Below, piece after piece: positions 7,990-16,583 of a stretch of 64,000 nucleotides of DNA. The position numbers and the translations under genes were made by a program. The stretch lies in NCBI GenBank assembly GCA_028687435.1, contig JAQUAF010000024.1, forward strand, positions 1 to 64,000. The letters are read 5' to 3'. The notes under the pieces are model-generated. The model made no database searches. It was given only the letters and a program-made list of their open reading frames with translations, and was not told the DNA's origin. Origin of the DNA: Verrucomicrobiia bacterium (GTDB lineage: Bacteria; Verrucomicrobiota; Verrucomicrobiia; JABWAM01). Every line of letters begins with the position of its first letter. Position 1 is the stretch's first letter.

Positions 7990-10157
7990 AGAACGTGAAA
8001 CTTCCTTTCATTTACGGCGCCCAGTATTACCGCGCTCCCACGCCGTCGCGGGAACATTGGAGCGAAGACCTGCGGACCATGGCGGATCAGGGGTTCAACC
8101 AGGTGAAGTTCTGGGCCCAGTGGCGCTGGATGAATCCCGCGCCGGGGGAGTTTGTCTTCGACGATCTGGATGAGTTGATGGATCTTGCGCGCGAGGCGGG
8201 ATTGGGAGTGACGATCAATGTCATTTTCGACGTGGCGCCGGTCTGGCTGTTTGCGAAACATCCCGGCGCCCGCATGATCATGGCGGACGGACGGGTGGTG
8301 GAGGCTCGCCCCATCATGTGCCGGCAGATTGGCGGATATCCGGGGCCTTGTTACCGTCATCCGGACGCCCTGGAGCTTCGCCGGGAATTCATGCGGCGGG
8401 TGGTGGCGCAATACCGGGGCCATGCGGCGCTGGACATGTGGGATGTGTGGAACGAACCCGAATATTCAGCCATCTGGAGGGAGCCGAAGGAGGAAACCCT
8501 GCTTTGCTATTGCGACGCCTGCCGGAGAGGGTTTCTGGCCTGGTTGAAATTCAAGTATGGAGAGCTGGCGCGTTTGAACGCGGTTTGGGGCAAACCCTAT
8601 CGCGATTGGGATGAGGTGGAATTGCCGCGCGACCGCCGGATTTTTCCCGAGATGATCGATTGGCGGCTGTTTCACCAGGAAACGTTGGCCGGGGAAGCCC
8701 GCTGGCGGGTGGAGGAAACCAAGGCGTTGGATCCGCGTCACGCTGTTTATTTGCATCCGGTTCCCAACACCCATTCCGCCCTGAACGGTATTACAGGAGT
8801 GGATGATTTTCAACTGGCCGAAGGGTGCGATTGTTTTGGCGGAACGACCAATGGCGGCGCTTTTTCAACGCTGGCCGCGGTGGGAGCGGCAAAAGGGCGT
8901 CTTTGTTACAATGTGGAAAGCCATTTGCGCTATGGCGACACGTCCGCGTATCCGGCGCAGCTTTCCCTTCGGGATTTTGCGCGGGCATTTGTTCCCCAAT
9001 TGGGTTTGGGATTGCGCGGTTTTCTTCACTGGCAGTATCGCGCGGAAACCCTGGGCGCCGAATCGCCGGCGTGGGGTTTGCTGGAATACGACGGCAGCCA
9101 GGGATCGGCATTTGAAGGCGCTGCGGCTTTCTGGAAAAGACTGAAACCTTTTGCCGACCGTCTGTTGCAGGCGCCGCCGGAACCGGCGGAGGCGCTCATT
9201 TTGCGTTCATCGGCAAATGAAATTTTCAATTGGTGCAAGGAGGGCGCGCTGACGCATTTGAGCCGTTCTTGCAATGGTTATATTGAGTATTTGTATCGTC
9301 GAAATGTCCGGGTGGGATTGCTCGACGTGGAGGATTTTCGCCGCAATGGGATGCCCGGGGGGGTGAGGTTGCTGGTTCTGACACAAATGGAGGCGCTGGA
9401 CCGGCGTCTGGCTGAACGGTTGAGGGAGTGGGTGGCGCAAGGAGGGGTGTTGTTTGCCGAAACCCGGACCGGCGCGTATGACACGGAGACTGGACGGTAT
9501 GGCGGGGTTCCGCTTCCAGGGGTGGGGATGGCGGAGGCGTTTGGGATCAGGGAACGCGGCGCGACAGCCGTTTCGCATCTGGCATTTGCCCAAGCCGAAG
9601 GTTCAAGCGCGGATCAGGGAGGGGCGGATGACGTTTCCAAGGCTCGAAGGGCTTTTGGAGGAAAGTCTGGAAACGTGGTGGAGGCCCTGACTCCGCAAGG
9701 GGAAAAGATATGGGGCTGGGGCGCTTATGGTGAGATTGAAGGGGATGATGCCGTGCCATTGGCGGCTTGTCAGGGGCGTCCCCCGTGTTGTATTGCCAAA
9801 AAAGCGGGCGCAGGGGAGATCGTTTATGCGGGGTTGCGGATGCTTTTTCCGGATTTTGGAAGAGGTGAACCGTGGCGGGACAATGCCGTGTTGGAACATT
9901 GCTTGAGCCGATCCGGCGCGCGGACCAGCGAAAAAATGGGGGTGCAGCCGGTTGCGGGCGTGCGAGTGGATCGGTTGGATGCGGGTGATGGCGTGGCATG
10001 GGCGGCGTCCAGCTTTCTCCGCGAAAAATGCCGGGTGAAACTGCCCGGCGGCGAACCATTGTGGGCGGTGTTCGATGAAAAGGAGGTTTCATCCGGGGTG
10101 GCGTTGGAGGCCGGCCAGGCCGAAATCTACGTGCCGTTGCGATGGCGGCAAAAGTGA
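7986..10157 (+). CDS. GH42 beta-galactosidase-like glycoside hydrolase
   Basis: A 723-residue protein from ATG 7986, with GAGG eight bases upstream. The TIM barrel begins YGAQYYRAPTPSREHW and WAQWRWMNPAPGEF. The acid/base Glu is E157 in WDVWNEPEYS, and E311 in CYNVESHL is the likely nucleophile. CYCDACRRGF (about 174-183) is the zinc-binding Cys cluster seen in GH42. Residues about 395-640 form the glutamine-amidotransferase-like trimerisation domain, followed by a small beta domain. No signal peptide, so it should act inside the cell on imported galactosides. The start overlaps the preceding LamG gene's stop. Beta-galactosidase is the typical activity, but GH42 also holds arabinosidases. Confidence 0.87.
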   Translation: MKNVKLPFIYGAQYYRAPTPSREHWSEDLRTMADQGFNQVKFWAQWRWMNPAPGEFVFDDLDELMDLAREAGLGVTINVIFDVAPVWLFAKHPGARMIMADGRVVEARPIMCRQIGGYPGPCYRHPDALELRREFMRRVVAQYRGHAALDMWDVWNEPEYSAIWREPKEETLLCYCDACRRGFLAWLKFKYGELARLNAVWGKPYRDWDEVELPRDRRIFPEMIDWRLFHQETLAGEARWRVEETKALDPRHAVYLHPVPNTHSALNGITGVDDFQLAEGCDCFGGTTNGGAFSTLAAVGAAKGRLCYNVESHLRYGDTSAYPAQLSLRDFARAFVPQLGLGLRGFLHWQYRAETLGAESPAWGLLEYDGSQGSAFEGAAAFWKRLKPFADRLLQAPPEPAEALILRSSANEIFNWCKEGALTHLSRSCNGYIEYLYRRNVRVGLLDVEDFRRNGMPGGVRLLVLTQMEALDRRLAERLREWVAQGGVLFAETRTGAYDTETGRYGGVPLPGVGMAEAFGIRERGATAVSHLAFAQAEGSSADQGGADDVSKARRAFGGKSGNVVEALTPQGEKIWGWGAYGEIEGDDAVPLAACQGRPPCCIAKKAGAGEIVYAGLRMLFPDFGRGEPWRDNAVLEHCLSRSGARTSEKMGVQPVAGVRVDRLDAGDGVAWAASSFLREKCRVKLPGGEPLWAVFDEKEVSSGVALEAGQAEIYVPLRWRQK

Positions 10158-10207
10158 TTCCGCTAATGTTTTTCTAACAGTCTTCAGTCTAAACACCTGA
10201 TAAAAAA

Positions 10208-12571
10208 ATGAAAAAGTATCCTGATACGAAAAAAACGGATGGAATGGCCTGTTTTCTGGCATTCCTTTTGATTGGGGCTTTGGCCGGAAATGTTTTCCCG
10301 CAGGAACTCCTGCCCGGCAAATGGCAGAATATCACTTATCGCGGCAAGCCGGTTTTTGCCCAGGAAGACGGGGGGGTGGTCATTGAGGGCGCTTCTGCGG
10401 AGGATTCAGGTTCCTGGTATCAGATTTTTCCCGTAACCGCCAAAGGTTGGGGATTCGGCTTTTCGTGCGAGGTGGAAACACGGGGTTTGGAAGGGCACGG
10501 GGTCCGGTGGTATGTGACGTTCAAGGATGCGGGGCAAAAAGTCGTCAAGGAATCCTTGGGAGTGCCATGCAAACAAAAGGATGGAAAACAAAAACTCTCG
10601 CTCCGAGTGAAGACGCCGGAAGGCGCGGCGACCATGGTGGTGCGAATCAATCTGGATCGGTCCAAGGGGCGCATCAAGGCGAGTCAATTCCAGATCAGGG
10701 AAGCCCGGGAGGACGAGGATGCGGTGATGGTGGAGGGCCGGGTTTTGTGCGATGACAACCAGAACAGGACGATTGACGAATCCGATCCGGGGATTCCCAA
10801 CGCGGTTGTTTCAGACGGGGTGGAACTGGCGGTGACGGATCAAAAAGGAAATTTTCAGTTCAAACATTCGGTTTCGGTCGGGGGAACCGGACAGTCTTTT
10901 CAGGTCTTTGTGTCGGTTCCGTCCGGATTCGAGCCTGTGCATCGGAAGTCATGGTTCCAAAGCGTTTCCGTTGTCCCGGATACCCCGGCACGCGCGCAAC
11001 TGCTTTTGAAACGAGTGACCCGCAACTGCGAAAATTTTTCGTGGGCTCACATTTCCGACACCCACCTGCAGCCTGAGGAGCCGGCGGTGAGCGGCGCAAC
11101 GAGTTTCATCTACCGGTACGCCAGGGGCAGCCGGACGTGGGATGCCTTTTTCGGAACGATCATTCCCCGGGTTCTGAAAGACGCGCCCGCTTTTGTGGTG
11201 GACACGGGGGACATCGGTTTGAAGGAATGCAGCGCGGATCCGGCGGCCGACACCCGGAAATATGGCGACCGGTTGCAGCAGATCGATGCGACGATTTACA
11301 CGGTCCAAGGCAATCATGACGGCATGGAAATCCTCGAGTTGTGCCCTCCTTATTACTCATTCAATTACGGGCGGTTTCATTTTGTCTGCCTCAACCGTTT
11401 CTTCGACGGTTTTCCCGATCGCTCGTTCAAAACCATGTTTGAATGGGTGAAAAAGGATTTGCGGGCCTGTCCCAAGGACACGCCAGTGATTGTCATGGAA
11501 CACATGCATTTTGGGGCTGACCGCCATCCCAATCTCGAAGCGTTCATGGACGCGGTGGCGGGCGCCAATTTGAAGGCGGTTTTCTTTGGACACACCCATG
11601 GCATCATGGTTTGTCCGTTGCCCAATGGGATTCCCCAGATTTGTACGCCTTCCGCCAATTATGGCGGCGGATGGTGCAATTCTTACGACGGTTATCCGCC
11701 GACTTATCGCGTTGTCCGGATTGAAGGCGACCGGATCGTTGAAAGCGCCGCGCGGACTCTGGAGGGTGATAATCCGCTTACCTTTGTCACGCCCCAGCAT
11801 CGGATGGTGTTGGATGGAATGATGTTTCCATACATGAACGCATCCAAGGATTGGGACGGAATCCTGCGGGTCAACTATTTTGATTTCGGGTATGACAAGA
11901 TCGCCTCGATGGAATGGTCCCTGGATGGAGGAGAGATGCAGCCCATGAAAAAGGGGCGTGTTGCGTCTTTTTGCCAGGGATCGTGGACAAGCCAGAAGGA
12001 CATCCGGCAGGGAATGGCGAAAGGCAGGCATGTTTTAAAGGTGCAGGCCCGAAAGGAAAATGGCGAGAGCCGGACGGCTGAAATCGAGGTTTTTACCGAT
12101 GCAGACCTGTTGGCCGGCAGGAACATCCTTCCGAATCCTTCGTTTGAAGAAGCCGGGCAGGATGGCAGGAGCCCCGCGGGATGGGCCGCTCCAGATGGAA
12201 AACAGGTGGAATGGGTTGACGGCGTTGGACATGCCGGGAAGCGGTCGCTTCGCATGAGTCTGGAACCTTACAAGTGGGTGGAGCTTCTGCCCGGAGGCAT
12301 CGAGGTGGATTGTTCCAAACGGTATCACCTCACGGTTTGGGTCAAGGGAGAGAATGTGACGGATTGCAGTTATGCCATTTTTTCCGGTTTCAGCGATGCG
12401 CATATCACCCGGCTGCCTGCGGGAACTTATGATTGGCGGCCGGTGAATGTTCAATTCCGGATCAAGCCGGGGATAACAAGGATATCCTTGTTCATGGCCA
12501 ACTGGAAAGCCGGGGCGCAGGCCGCTTCGATCTGGGTGGATGACCTGAGCCTGAAGGCGGTTGAAAATTGA
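10208..12571 (+). CDS. Secreted calcineurin-like phosphoesterase (MetallophosN/C type) with carbohydrate-binding-like ends
   Basis: A 787-residue protein with a membrane-spanning signal (CFLAFLLIGALAG). A beta-sandwich at about 30-175 is followed by the MetallophosN-type SdrB-like fold (CDDNQNRTIDESDPGIPNA). The metallophosphatase core then shows all five motifs: SDTHLQ, DTGDIG, GNHDG, EHMHFG and GHTHG, which bind two metal ions. The C-terminal region contains a MetallophosC-like sandwich and, from about residue 640, a CBM4/9-like module (NILPNPSFEEAG). Such proteins are probably exported phosphatases acting on glycan-derived or phosphorylated substrates. It sits between GH42 and the GH89-like gene in the same plus-strand run, 50 bases after the former. 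Confidence 0.85.
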   Translation: MKKYPDTKKTDGMACFLAFLLIGALAGNVFPQELLPGKWQNITYRGKPVFAQEDGGVVIEGASAEDSGSWYQIFPVTAKGWGFGFSCEVETRGLEGHGVRWYVTFKDAGQKVVKESLGVPCKQKDGKQKLSLRVKTPEGAATMVVRINLDRSKGRIKASQFQIREAREDEDAVMVEGRVLCDDNQNRTIDESDPGIPNAVVSDGVELAVTDQKGNFQFKHSVSVGGTGQSFQVFVSVPSGFEPVHRKSWFQSVSVVPDTPARAQLLLKRVTRNCENFSWAHISDTHLQPEEPAVSGATSFIYRYARGSRTWDAFFGTIIPRVLKDAPAFVVDTGDIGLKECSADPAADTRKYGDRLQQIDATIYTVQGNHDGMEILELCPPYYSFNYGRFHFVCLNRFFDGFPDRSFKTMFEWVKKDLRACPKDTPVIVMEHMHFGADRHPNLEAFMDAVAGANLKAVFFGHTHGIMVCPLPNGIPQICTPSANYGGGWCNSYDGYPPTYRVVRIEGDRIVESAARTLEGDNPLTFVTPQHRMVLDGMMFPYMNASKDWDGILRVNYFDFGYDKIASMEWSLDGGEMQPMKKGRVASFCQGSWTSQKDIRQGMAKGRHVLKVQARKENGESRTAEIEVFTDADLLAGRNILPNPSFEEAGQDGRSPAGWAAPDGKQVEWVDGVGHAGKRSLRMSLEPYKWVELLPGGIEVDCSKRYHLTVWVKGENVTDCSYAIFSGFSDAHITRLPAGTYDWRPVNVQFRIKPGITRISLFMANWKAGAQAASIWVDDLSLKAVEN

Positions 12572-12646
12572 GCGGCGGGAAAACCAAATGGCGTTTGTGG
12601 GATCTGATATTGGAGACAGGGAACCGAAACGAAAAACAGGAGATCA

Positions 12647-15433
12647 ATGATGAAAAAGTGTGTGTTTTTATTGGGATGGGTTGTTTGCCTGACAACGGGA
12701 TTTGGCTTTGATCTGGCCAGGGATGGCGCGCCGCAGGCGGTCATCTGGCTGCGGGAAGGGGCCAATCCCGCCGAGGAACGCGCGGCGGCCGAACTGGCGA
12801 AATATGTCAAACAGATGAGCGGGGCGGATCTGGCGGTGAACCGGGGCGCTACGGTTGCGGCCGGGCAAAATGCGATTGTGATCGGGCTTCAGGAAAAACA
12901 TCCCGAAATCCGCCGGTTGCTGGATGCCGGCGGGATTTCCGGCGGGGCGTTCAAGGAGGCGGACGGCGACGCGTTCTTGGTGAAAACCTCGCGGGACGGC
13001 AAACGCCTGGTTCTGTCTTCCCGGATGGATCGGGGGGTGCTTTATGCGGTGTATCATTTGCTGGAGAAGCATTTTGGGGTGGGATTTTTTTGGGAGGGTG
13101 ACCGCGCGCCGGCTCGAAAGAGTCTGGCGTTGGGGCGTGTTGACGAGCGGGAGGTTTCCCGTTTTCGGATTCGCCAGTATCCGCAGGAGTGCACCTATGC
13201 CTACACCTGCCGTCTTTGGACCCTGCCGGACTGGGAGAAGGAAATCGATTGGATGTTGAAAAGAAAATTGAACACGCTGCTGATCAGCGCGGATCTTGGC
13301 CAGAACTGCGATTGTTTGCTGGCGCATCCCAGGGACATCGCCCAAAAGGCCAGAAATCTGGGGTTGGAGGTTTGCCTGTTTGTGCCGCCATGGGATTATC
13401 TGGCAGAGAGCGAGAAAACGGTGGGCGGACGGGAACTGCGCACGGTGCCCGCGCAACAAGGGGGTGATCCGGTGGTGCGTTTGTTGCACCCGGATGATCC
13501 GCTTTTCAAAGAGCGTCTTTCCAATGTGATCCGGAGCTATGTGCAGGCGTGTGGAACGGGCCTGGTTTACAAATTGCATCCGTACGGCGAATTGATGATC
13601 CGTCTGCCTGAACAGGAGGAGCGCGACATCTGGACCGCTTATGCCCGCGTGGTGACGGAATGTGTCCGGCAGACTGATCCGACCGGGCGCATTTACATCT
13701 ACGGATGGAGTTTCATGTTTTTCAATTGCAAGTGGAGAAAAACCGATGCCCATGCCTTTTTGGATGGATTTTCCTCGAGCTCGGTCACCGTGGGGGATGC
13801 GTGGGCGGAGAAATATCCGCTCTTCAACACGTTGGACTGGTTTTGGTCCAAGGAGTGGTTGTATGGCGTCATTTATCTCTTTGGCGGAGATGACTCGATG
13901 AGGGGCGACCTGAGAAATCTGGCCCGCCAGATGACCGAAACAGCAGGGGATGCCCGCGCGGCGCATTGTGTCGGCGTGGATCTCAACCCGGAAATCACCC
14001 ATTACAATCCGGTGGGATTTCATTTGCTGACATCCTTGGCTTGGAATCCGAAGGATGTGGCGTTTGATCAATGGCTGGCGGACTATGTCAAACATCGGTA
14101 TGGCGAAGCGTCTTTTGCCAGGGCGTCGGAGGCCATGAGGTTGGTTGCGGACGCGGTTTACAGCGGGATTGATGGTTCCGAAGCCTTTTATCAACATCGT
14201 CCCATGCCGGTTCCCGAAGGGGTTTACCTGACGCCGATCGCAAAGTCCTGCTGGATGTCAGGCGGGTTGTTGGAGTTGAGGAAGGCCCTGGAGATTCTCC
14301 TTTCCATGCAAGCGGAACAGAAGGACAATCCTTGTTACGAACGGGACGTGGTGGATGTCACCCGCCAGTATCTGACCGAGTTGTACAACCGTTATTTCAT
14401 GCAGGCGCAGACGTCCATTTGGCGAAAGGATCCGGCGGCGCTGCAAACCGCCCGGGCGCGGATGGATCGGATTCTGGATCAAGTGCTGGATTTGTTGAAA
14501 GCCTATCCTCCCTATCAGGTCCGCACCCTGCTGGCCGGAGTGGGAGATGGGAAGCGAAAACATCCTTATGCGTACTATGAGAAAATGGCCAAGGATTCCA
14601 TGCTGACCTATGCCTCGAAAGAATGGCTTCTGGATTATGCCAGCAAGGACATGTATGAGTTGGTAAGGGATTATTACCGGCCCAGGATGGATGTTTATTG
14701 GAATGCCGCCGGGAAGGTTGTTCAAACAAAGGCCAAATTCAAGGAGGATGCTTTTCTGGCGGATTTTCGCAAGGTCGAGAAAGACTGGCTGGACAAACCG
14801 CTGGCGCCTGTTCCACCTGCGGAAGGCAAGATGGTGATGTCCGTGGCATCCGGCATTTTGAGGAATTTGAAACAGGAACGGTTGGATGACTGGGTGGATT
14901 CCCTGACGCGGACGCCCTTGAAGGATGTGGTGAATGTTGGAGAGGACACGGACATGGCCGGCGTGGTTTGGAGCGAGGAATTTGATGACGTTCAGCGGTG
15001 GAAACGCACCTTTTATGAAGGCGGCAGCCTGACGGCGAGCCAGGGCGTTGCATCGATTGCGCCCGCGGAGAAAACCGGCGTTTGTTTTTTTGCCACGGTG
15101 GGGTTGCCGATTGAAAAGACGCCTGCGCTGGCTTTCCGCTCGCGACGCAAGCCGGCCGCCGATCCCGGGCATGAGCGGACGGCTGTGACCGAGCCTTTTG
15201 TCTTGTGGGTGGCTTGGGAGGATCAGAATGGAAAGGCGTGGCGGAGCCGCCTCTGGAGTGAGTCGTGCAACGGGGAATGGAAGACCGTGACCTTGGATCT
15301 TCGGAGGATTCTCTCGGTCCTGTCCCCGCCCAAAACGGTGAAGGAAGTGTGGATCGAGAATATGGCGAACGCCCAAACCGAATGGGATTGGATCAGGCTG
15401 GGAACCCGGAAATCCAACAACCCTCAAAAATAG
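12647..15433 (+). CDS. Secreted alpha-N-acetylglucosaminidase-like protein (NAGLU/GH89-type)
   Basis: A 928-residue exported protein. ATG 12647 or 12650 follows AGGAGA, and the signal is CVFLLGWVVCLTTG. The N-domain (EERAAAELAKYVKQMSGADL, VLYAVYHLLEKHFGVGFFW) is the alpha-glucuronidase/NAGLU N-fold, followed by a barrel. NPEITHYNPVGFHLL resembles the human NAGLU segment holding the nucleophile Glu before Q/Y-N, and GLVYKLHPYGE could hold the acid/base. The helical C-domain (VDVTRQYLTELYNRYF, WLLDYASKDMYELVRDYY) closely follows NAGLU_C. A beta domain at about 800-925 ends the protein. Predicted to remove terminal GlcNAc, as from heparan-like glycans. A DUF4838-type relative is the alternative. 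Confidence 0.68.
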   Translation: MMKKCVFLLGWVVCLTTGFGFDLARDGAPQAVIWLREGANPAEERAAAELAKYVKQMSGADLAVNRGATVAAGQNAIVIGLQEKHPEIRRLLDAGGISGGAFKEADGDAFLVKTSRDGKRLVLSSRMDRGVLYAVYHLLEKHFGVGFFWEGDRAPARKSLALGRVDEREVSRFRIRQYPQECTYAYTCRLWTLPDWEKEIDWMLKRKLNTLLISADLGQNCDCLLAHPRDIAQKARNLGLEVCLFVPPWDYLAESEKTVGGRELRTVPAQQGGDPVVRLLHPDDPLFKERLSNVIRSYVQACGTGLVYKLHPYGELMIRLPEQEERDIWTAYARVVTECVRQTDPTGRIYIYGWSFMFFNCKWRKTDAHAFLDGFSSSSVTVGDAWAEKYPLFNTLDWFWSKEWLYGVIYLFGGDDSMRGDLRNLARQMTETAGDARAAHCVGVDLNPEITHYNPVGFHLLTSLAWNPKDVAFDQWLADYVKHRYGEASFARASEAMRLVADAVYSGIDGSEAFYQHRPMPVPEGVYLTPIAKSCWMSGGLLELRKALEILLSMQAEQKDNPCYERDVVDVTRQYLTELYNRYFMQAQTSIWRKDPAALQTARARMDRILDQVLDLLKAYPPYQVRTLLAGVGDGKRKHPYAYYEKMAKDSMLTYASKEWLLDYASKDMYELVRDYYRPRMDVYWNAAGKVVQTKAKFKEDAFLADFRKVEKDWLDKPLAPVPPAEGKMVMSVASGILRNLKQERLDDWVDSLTRTPLKDVVNVGEDTDMAGVVWSEEFDDVQRWKRTFYEGGSLTASQGVASIAPAEKTGVCFFATVGLPIEKTPALAFRSRRKPAADPGHERTAVTEPFVLWVAWEDQNGKAWRSRLWSESCNGEWKTVTLDLRRILSVLSPPKTVKEVWIENMANAQTEWDWIRLGTRKSNNPQK
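15384..15414 (+). repeat. Direct repeat copy 1 (3' end of the GH89-like gene)
   Basis: A segment coding for DWIRLGTRKS at the end of the GH89-like protein. It recurs with three mismatches in 31 bases at 16154-16184, on the far side of vapBC. This copy is intact coding sequence. Confidence 0.75.
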
Positions 15434-15465
15434 GATTTGCCTGTCAAGAGGATGCAACCACTGGA

Positions 15466-15849
15466 TTAAGGAGAAAGACAGGAGACAATGCCCGCGGCTT
15501 TGCGGATCAGAGAAAGATCTCGTGAAACCAAGATGCACCCATGACATGAGGCGGTTGCCAGGATGATGGCATCGGGTATCCTTAAACGGTGTTTTTTTCG
15601 CAGGGAAATTGCGGTGGCTTCGATGCTTGTGGAAATGGGTAACACCCGCACTCGATTGAGAAAGGCGATAATGCGTTGTTCTTCGTCAGGCTGGATATCC
15701 GGAAAGCTTAGAAGTTCAATCCGGGTGATCTGGCTTGCGAACAAATGTCCGCTGGCCAAATTGACTTTGTATAGTGTCCGAGCAGCCGGTTCACCCTTCA
15801 ATAGTTCGATGACAATGTTGGTATCGAGAAGAAAATCAGGACCACTCAT
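15466..15849 (-). CDS. vapC: VapC-family PIN-domain ribonuclease toxin
   Basis: A 127-residue PIN domain: LLDTNIVIELL gives the first acidic residue (D9), ITRIELLSF the second (E45), and RIPDAIILATA near residue 95 the third. SRDLSL supplies a further Asp close to the C-terminus. This is the metal-binding set of VapC endoribonucleases, which cut tRNA or rRNA when free of antitoxin. It starts inside the vapB reading frame with a 14-base overlap. The pair lies on the opposite strand to the GH89-like gene, 32 bases from its end, and between two copies of a short repeat. Confidence 0.9.
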   Translation of the reverse strand: MSGPDFLLDTNIVIELLKGEPAARTLYKVNLASGHLFASQITRIELLSFPDIQPDEEQRIIAFLNRVRVLPISTSIEATAISLRKKHRLRIPDAIILATASCHGCILVSRDLSLIRKAAGIVSCLSP

Positions 15850-16069
15850 CCCGGAGCCTCCGTTGCGTTTCGATGGAATCTCCCTCGAACGTCTTGGAGT
15901 CTCTTAGACAACCGATCAGATCGTCAAGGGAAGTGTCCTTGGGGATCGAACATGATTCGATAATCAACACGACATCGGCTTCACCTTCCGGGGTTTCCGG
16001 CGGCAGATCCAAATCAATGCGCACATGCCGATTTTTTGGAATTAACCAGTGTTGGGTTAGCGTTTGCAT
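15836..16069 (-). CDS. vapB: VapB-type antitoxin
   Basis: A 77-residue protein from ATG 16069; the frame is open to a TTG at 16081. The body is acidic (RIDLDLPPETPEGEADVVLI) and the C-terminus IETQRRLRDEWS is the usual tail that blocks the PIN active site. The N-terminus has no clear MazE/RHH match, but position and overlap with vapC make the role secure. VapB normally represses the pair by binding its own promoter, here expected in 16070-16200. No clear operator palindrome is visible. Confidence 0.8.
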   Translation of the reverse strand: MQTLTQHWLIPKNRHVRIDLDLPPETPEGEADVVLIIESCSIPKDTSLDDLIGCLRDSKTFEGDSIETQRRLRDEWS

Positions 16070-16153
16070 CGCCTTTAACAATCCTGCCTACCGTATCATG
16101 TTCGCAATCGCAAGTCAAAGACAGCGAGTTTGTATCGCGAGATTTGAAAAATA

Positions 16154-16184
16154 GGACTGGATCAGGTTGGGAACCCGGAAAACC
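16154..16184 (+). repeat. Direct repeat copy 2, orphan copy of the GH89 3' segment
   Basis: Matches 15384-15414 at 28 of 31 positions and still translates as DWIRLGTRK in one frame, but no gene leads into it. Together with the first copy it brackets vapBC. It is either a footprint of integration next to the GH89-like gene or the last remnant of a second, deleted GH89-like gene. Confidence 0.7.
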
Positions 16185-16229
16185 GTCCCACCCAAACGCT
16201 AACATTGGCCTTCAGCCTTTGAAATAAAG

Positions 16230-16454
16230 CTACTTGAGCCCGCGGAAGAAATCCTTCCACTGGCATCCGAGCGCCCGTTTCAAACCGAGGAGCACGCAGA
16301 ACGACGCATTGCCTGTGCCATTTTCCATTTTTTGGAGATAGCGGGGATGAATTTCGGCCAGCACGGCCAATTTGACCTGGCTCAGTTTTTTGCCGACCCG
16401 CATCCGGGCAATGTTGCGTCCCAGCACGATCATTTCTTTTGGAGCAGCTTGCAT
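16230..16454 (-). CDS. Small XRE-family helix-turn-helix regulator
   Basis: 74 residues, essentially one Cro/C1-type HTH: LGRNIARMRVGKKLSQVKLAVLA, then EIHPRYLQKMENGTGNAS and LLGLKRAL. AGGAGGG lies seven bases before the ATG (upstream on the minus strand), one of the better ribosome sites in this part of the window. There is no partner domain, so it is a stand-alone DNA-binding protein like those in toxin-antitoxin or restriction control genes. It lies between vapBC and der. Its target is unknown; vapBC, whose promoter region ends about 150 bases away, is possible. Confidence 0.82.
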   Translation of the reverse strand: MQAAPKEMIVLGRNIARMRVGKKLSQVKLAVLAEIHPRYLQKMENGTGNASFCVLLGLKRALGCQWKDFFRGLK

Positions 16455-16583
16455 GATGGAACCCTCCTGTTGTTTTGGCGAACCGTCTGCAATATCATGC
16501 CAAAAAGCATATTTTGCAACGCCTTAAATAACGCGAAATGAGGGCGCGTCTTTGGGGGCGACGGCAGGGATGGCCGGCTTTTT

